6,159 nucleotides of DNA, taken from FEN-727 sp036508635. Lineage in GTDB: Bacteria; Actinomycetota; Geothermincolia; Fen-727; Anoxymicrobiaceae. The notes beneath the pieces were generated by a model. That model was not told where the DNA came from. It worked only from the letters and a program-made list of their open reading frames with translations, and made no database searches. The stretch covers positions 1-6,159 of the forward strand of contig DATCGY010000010.1 in the NCBI GenBank assembly GCA_036508635.1, written 5' to 3'. The position numbers and the translations under genes were made by a program. This document shows, one piece after another, positions 5,794-6,159 of this stretch (the first letter of the stretch is position 1; every line of letters starts with the position of its first letter).

Positions 5794-6159
5794 CTAGCCG
5801 GCTTCTTTCCTCAGGATCTTCTTGTCGACCTTCCCCACGGCCGTGAGCGGCAGTTCCTCTCGTATGTCGATGAATTTGGGGACCTCGTAGGGCGACAACT
5901 TCTCTTTGGCCATCTTCATGATGTCCGCCTTGAGCACTTCCTCGTCGCCCCCGTAGTCGTATCCCGGCATGATGGTGACCATCGCCTGGACGAGCTCGGA
6001 GCCCGGCCTCTCGGGATTGGGGATCCCGATAAGGGCCACCATCTCTATGGCGGGGTGCTCGTAGAGGACCTCCTCGACCTTCTTCGAGAACACCTTGAAG
6101 CCGCTGACTATTATCATGTCCTTGGTCCGATCGACGATACGGAGGTACCCCTCCTCGTC
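5794..6159 (-). CDS. Acyl-CoA synthetase (AMP-binding ligase), C-terminal fragment
   Basis: The last 121 residues of an adenylate-forming enzyme; the N-terminal domain lies beyond base 6159. The reading frame is open to the window edge and begins DEEGYLRIVDRTKDMIIVSG. This contains the hinge and A8-type motif (GYLRIVDRTKD) at which the C-terminal domain rotates between the adenylation and thioesterification steps. The stretch VSGFKVFSKKVEEVLYEHPAI follows, as in long-chain fatty-acid CoA ligases. Near the end, LPLTAVGKVDKKILRKE carries the conserved A10 lysine in GK that is needed for adenylate formation. The reaction is carboxylate plus ATP plus CoA to acyl-CoA, AMP and PPi. FadD-like specificity is the best guess, but the substrate pocket is not visible. 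It sits upstream of the lipoprotein gene in the same direction. No frameshift or damage is seen in this part. Confidence 0.93.
   Translation of the reverse strand, partial: DEEGYLRIVDRTKDMIIVSGFKVFSKKVEEVLYEHPAIEMVALIGIPNPERPGSELVQAMVTIMPGYDYGGDEEVLKADIMKMAKEKLSPYEVPKFIDIREELPLTAVGKVDKKILRKEAG

Overview
The window looks like chromosomal DNA from a GC-rich bacterium. The genes have strong GGAGG-type ribosome binding sites, one GTG and one TTG start, and two lipoproteins with standard lipoboxes. The mix of short-chain dehydrogenase, acyl-CoA ligase, Liv-type binding lipoprotein and a possible sterol-carrier-like protein fits an environmental actinobacterium. Desulfobacterota or another lipid- or aromatic-degrading lineage is not excluded, because nothing here is a decisive taxonomic marker.

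Layout: (1) 1-89, minus strand: the N-terminus of a gene leaving the window, tentatively SCP2-like. (2) 90-531: a more AT-rich stretch with no convincing gene but a long imperfect hairpin at 305-340. (3) 532-1009, minus: a type II toxin-antitoxin pair, with a ribbon-helix-helix antitoxin followed by an overlapping RelE/ParE toxin. Its promoter and repeated operator-like motifs lie at 1040-1076. (4) 1210-2664, minus: two genes in tandem, an N-terminally anchored protein of unknown function followed by a six-helix membrane protein of unknown function. (5) 2665-2813: a divergent intergenic region with a 9-bp tandem repeat and a 14-bp near-palindrome. (6) 2814-3629, plus: an NAD-type short-chain dehydrogenase/reductase with all catalytic residues. 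(7) 3829-5001, plus: a branched-chain-amino-acid-type ABC substrate-binding lipoprotein with no transporter genes beside it. (8) 5023-6159, minus and convergent with it: the C-terminus of an acyl-CoA synthetase followed 30 bp later by an uncharacterised lipoprotein gene, probably one operon.

How the genes may work together (inference): the dehydrogenase, acyl-CoA ligase, binding lipoprotein and possible SCP2-like protein suggest uptake, CoA activation and oxidation of a hydrophobic or carboxylic substrate. The two unknown envelope proteins diverge from the dehydrogenase and share its intergenic region, so they may be co-regulated with it. The toxin-antitoxin pair in its AT-richer setting looks like a later insertion. 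No mobile element, CRISPR array, rRNA or tRNA was recognised. The best candidate for something undescribed is the anchored protein plus six-helix membrane protein pair opposite the dehydrogenase.
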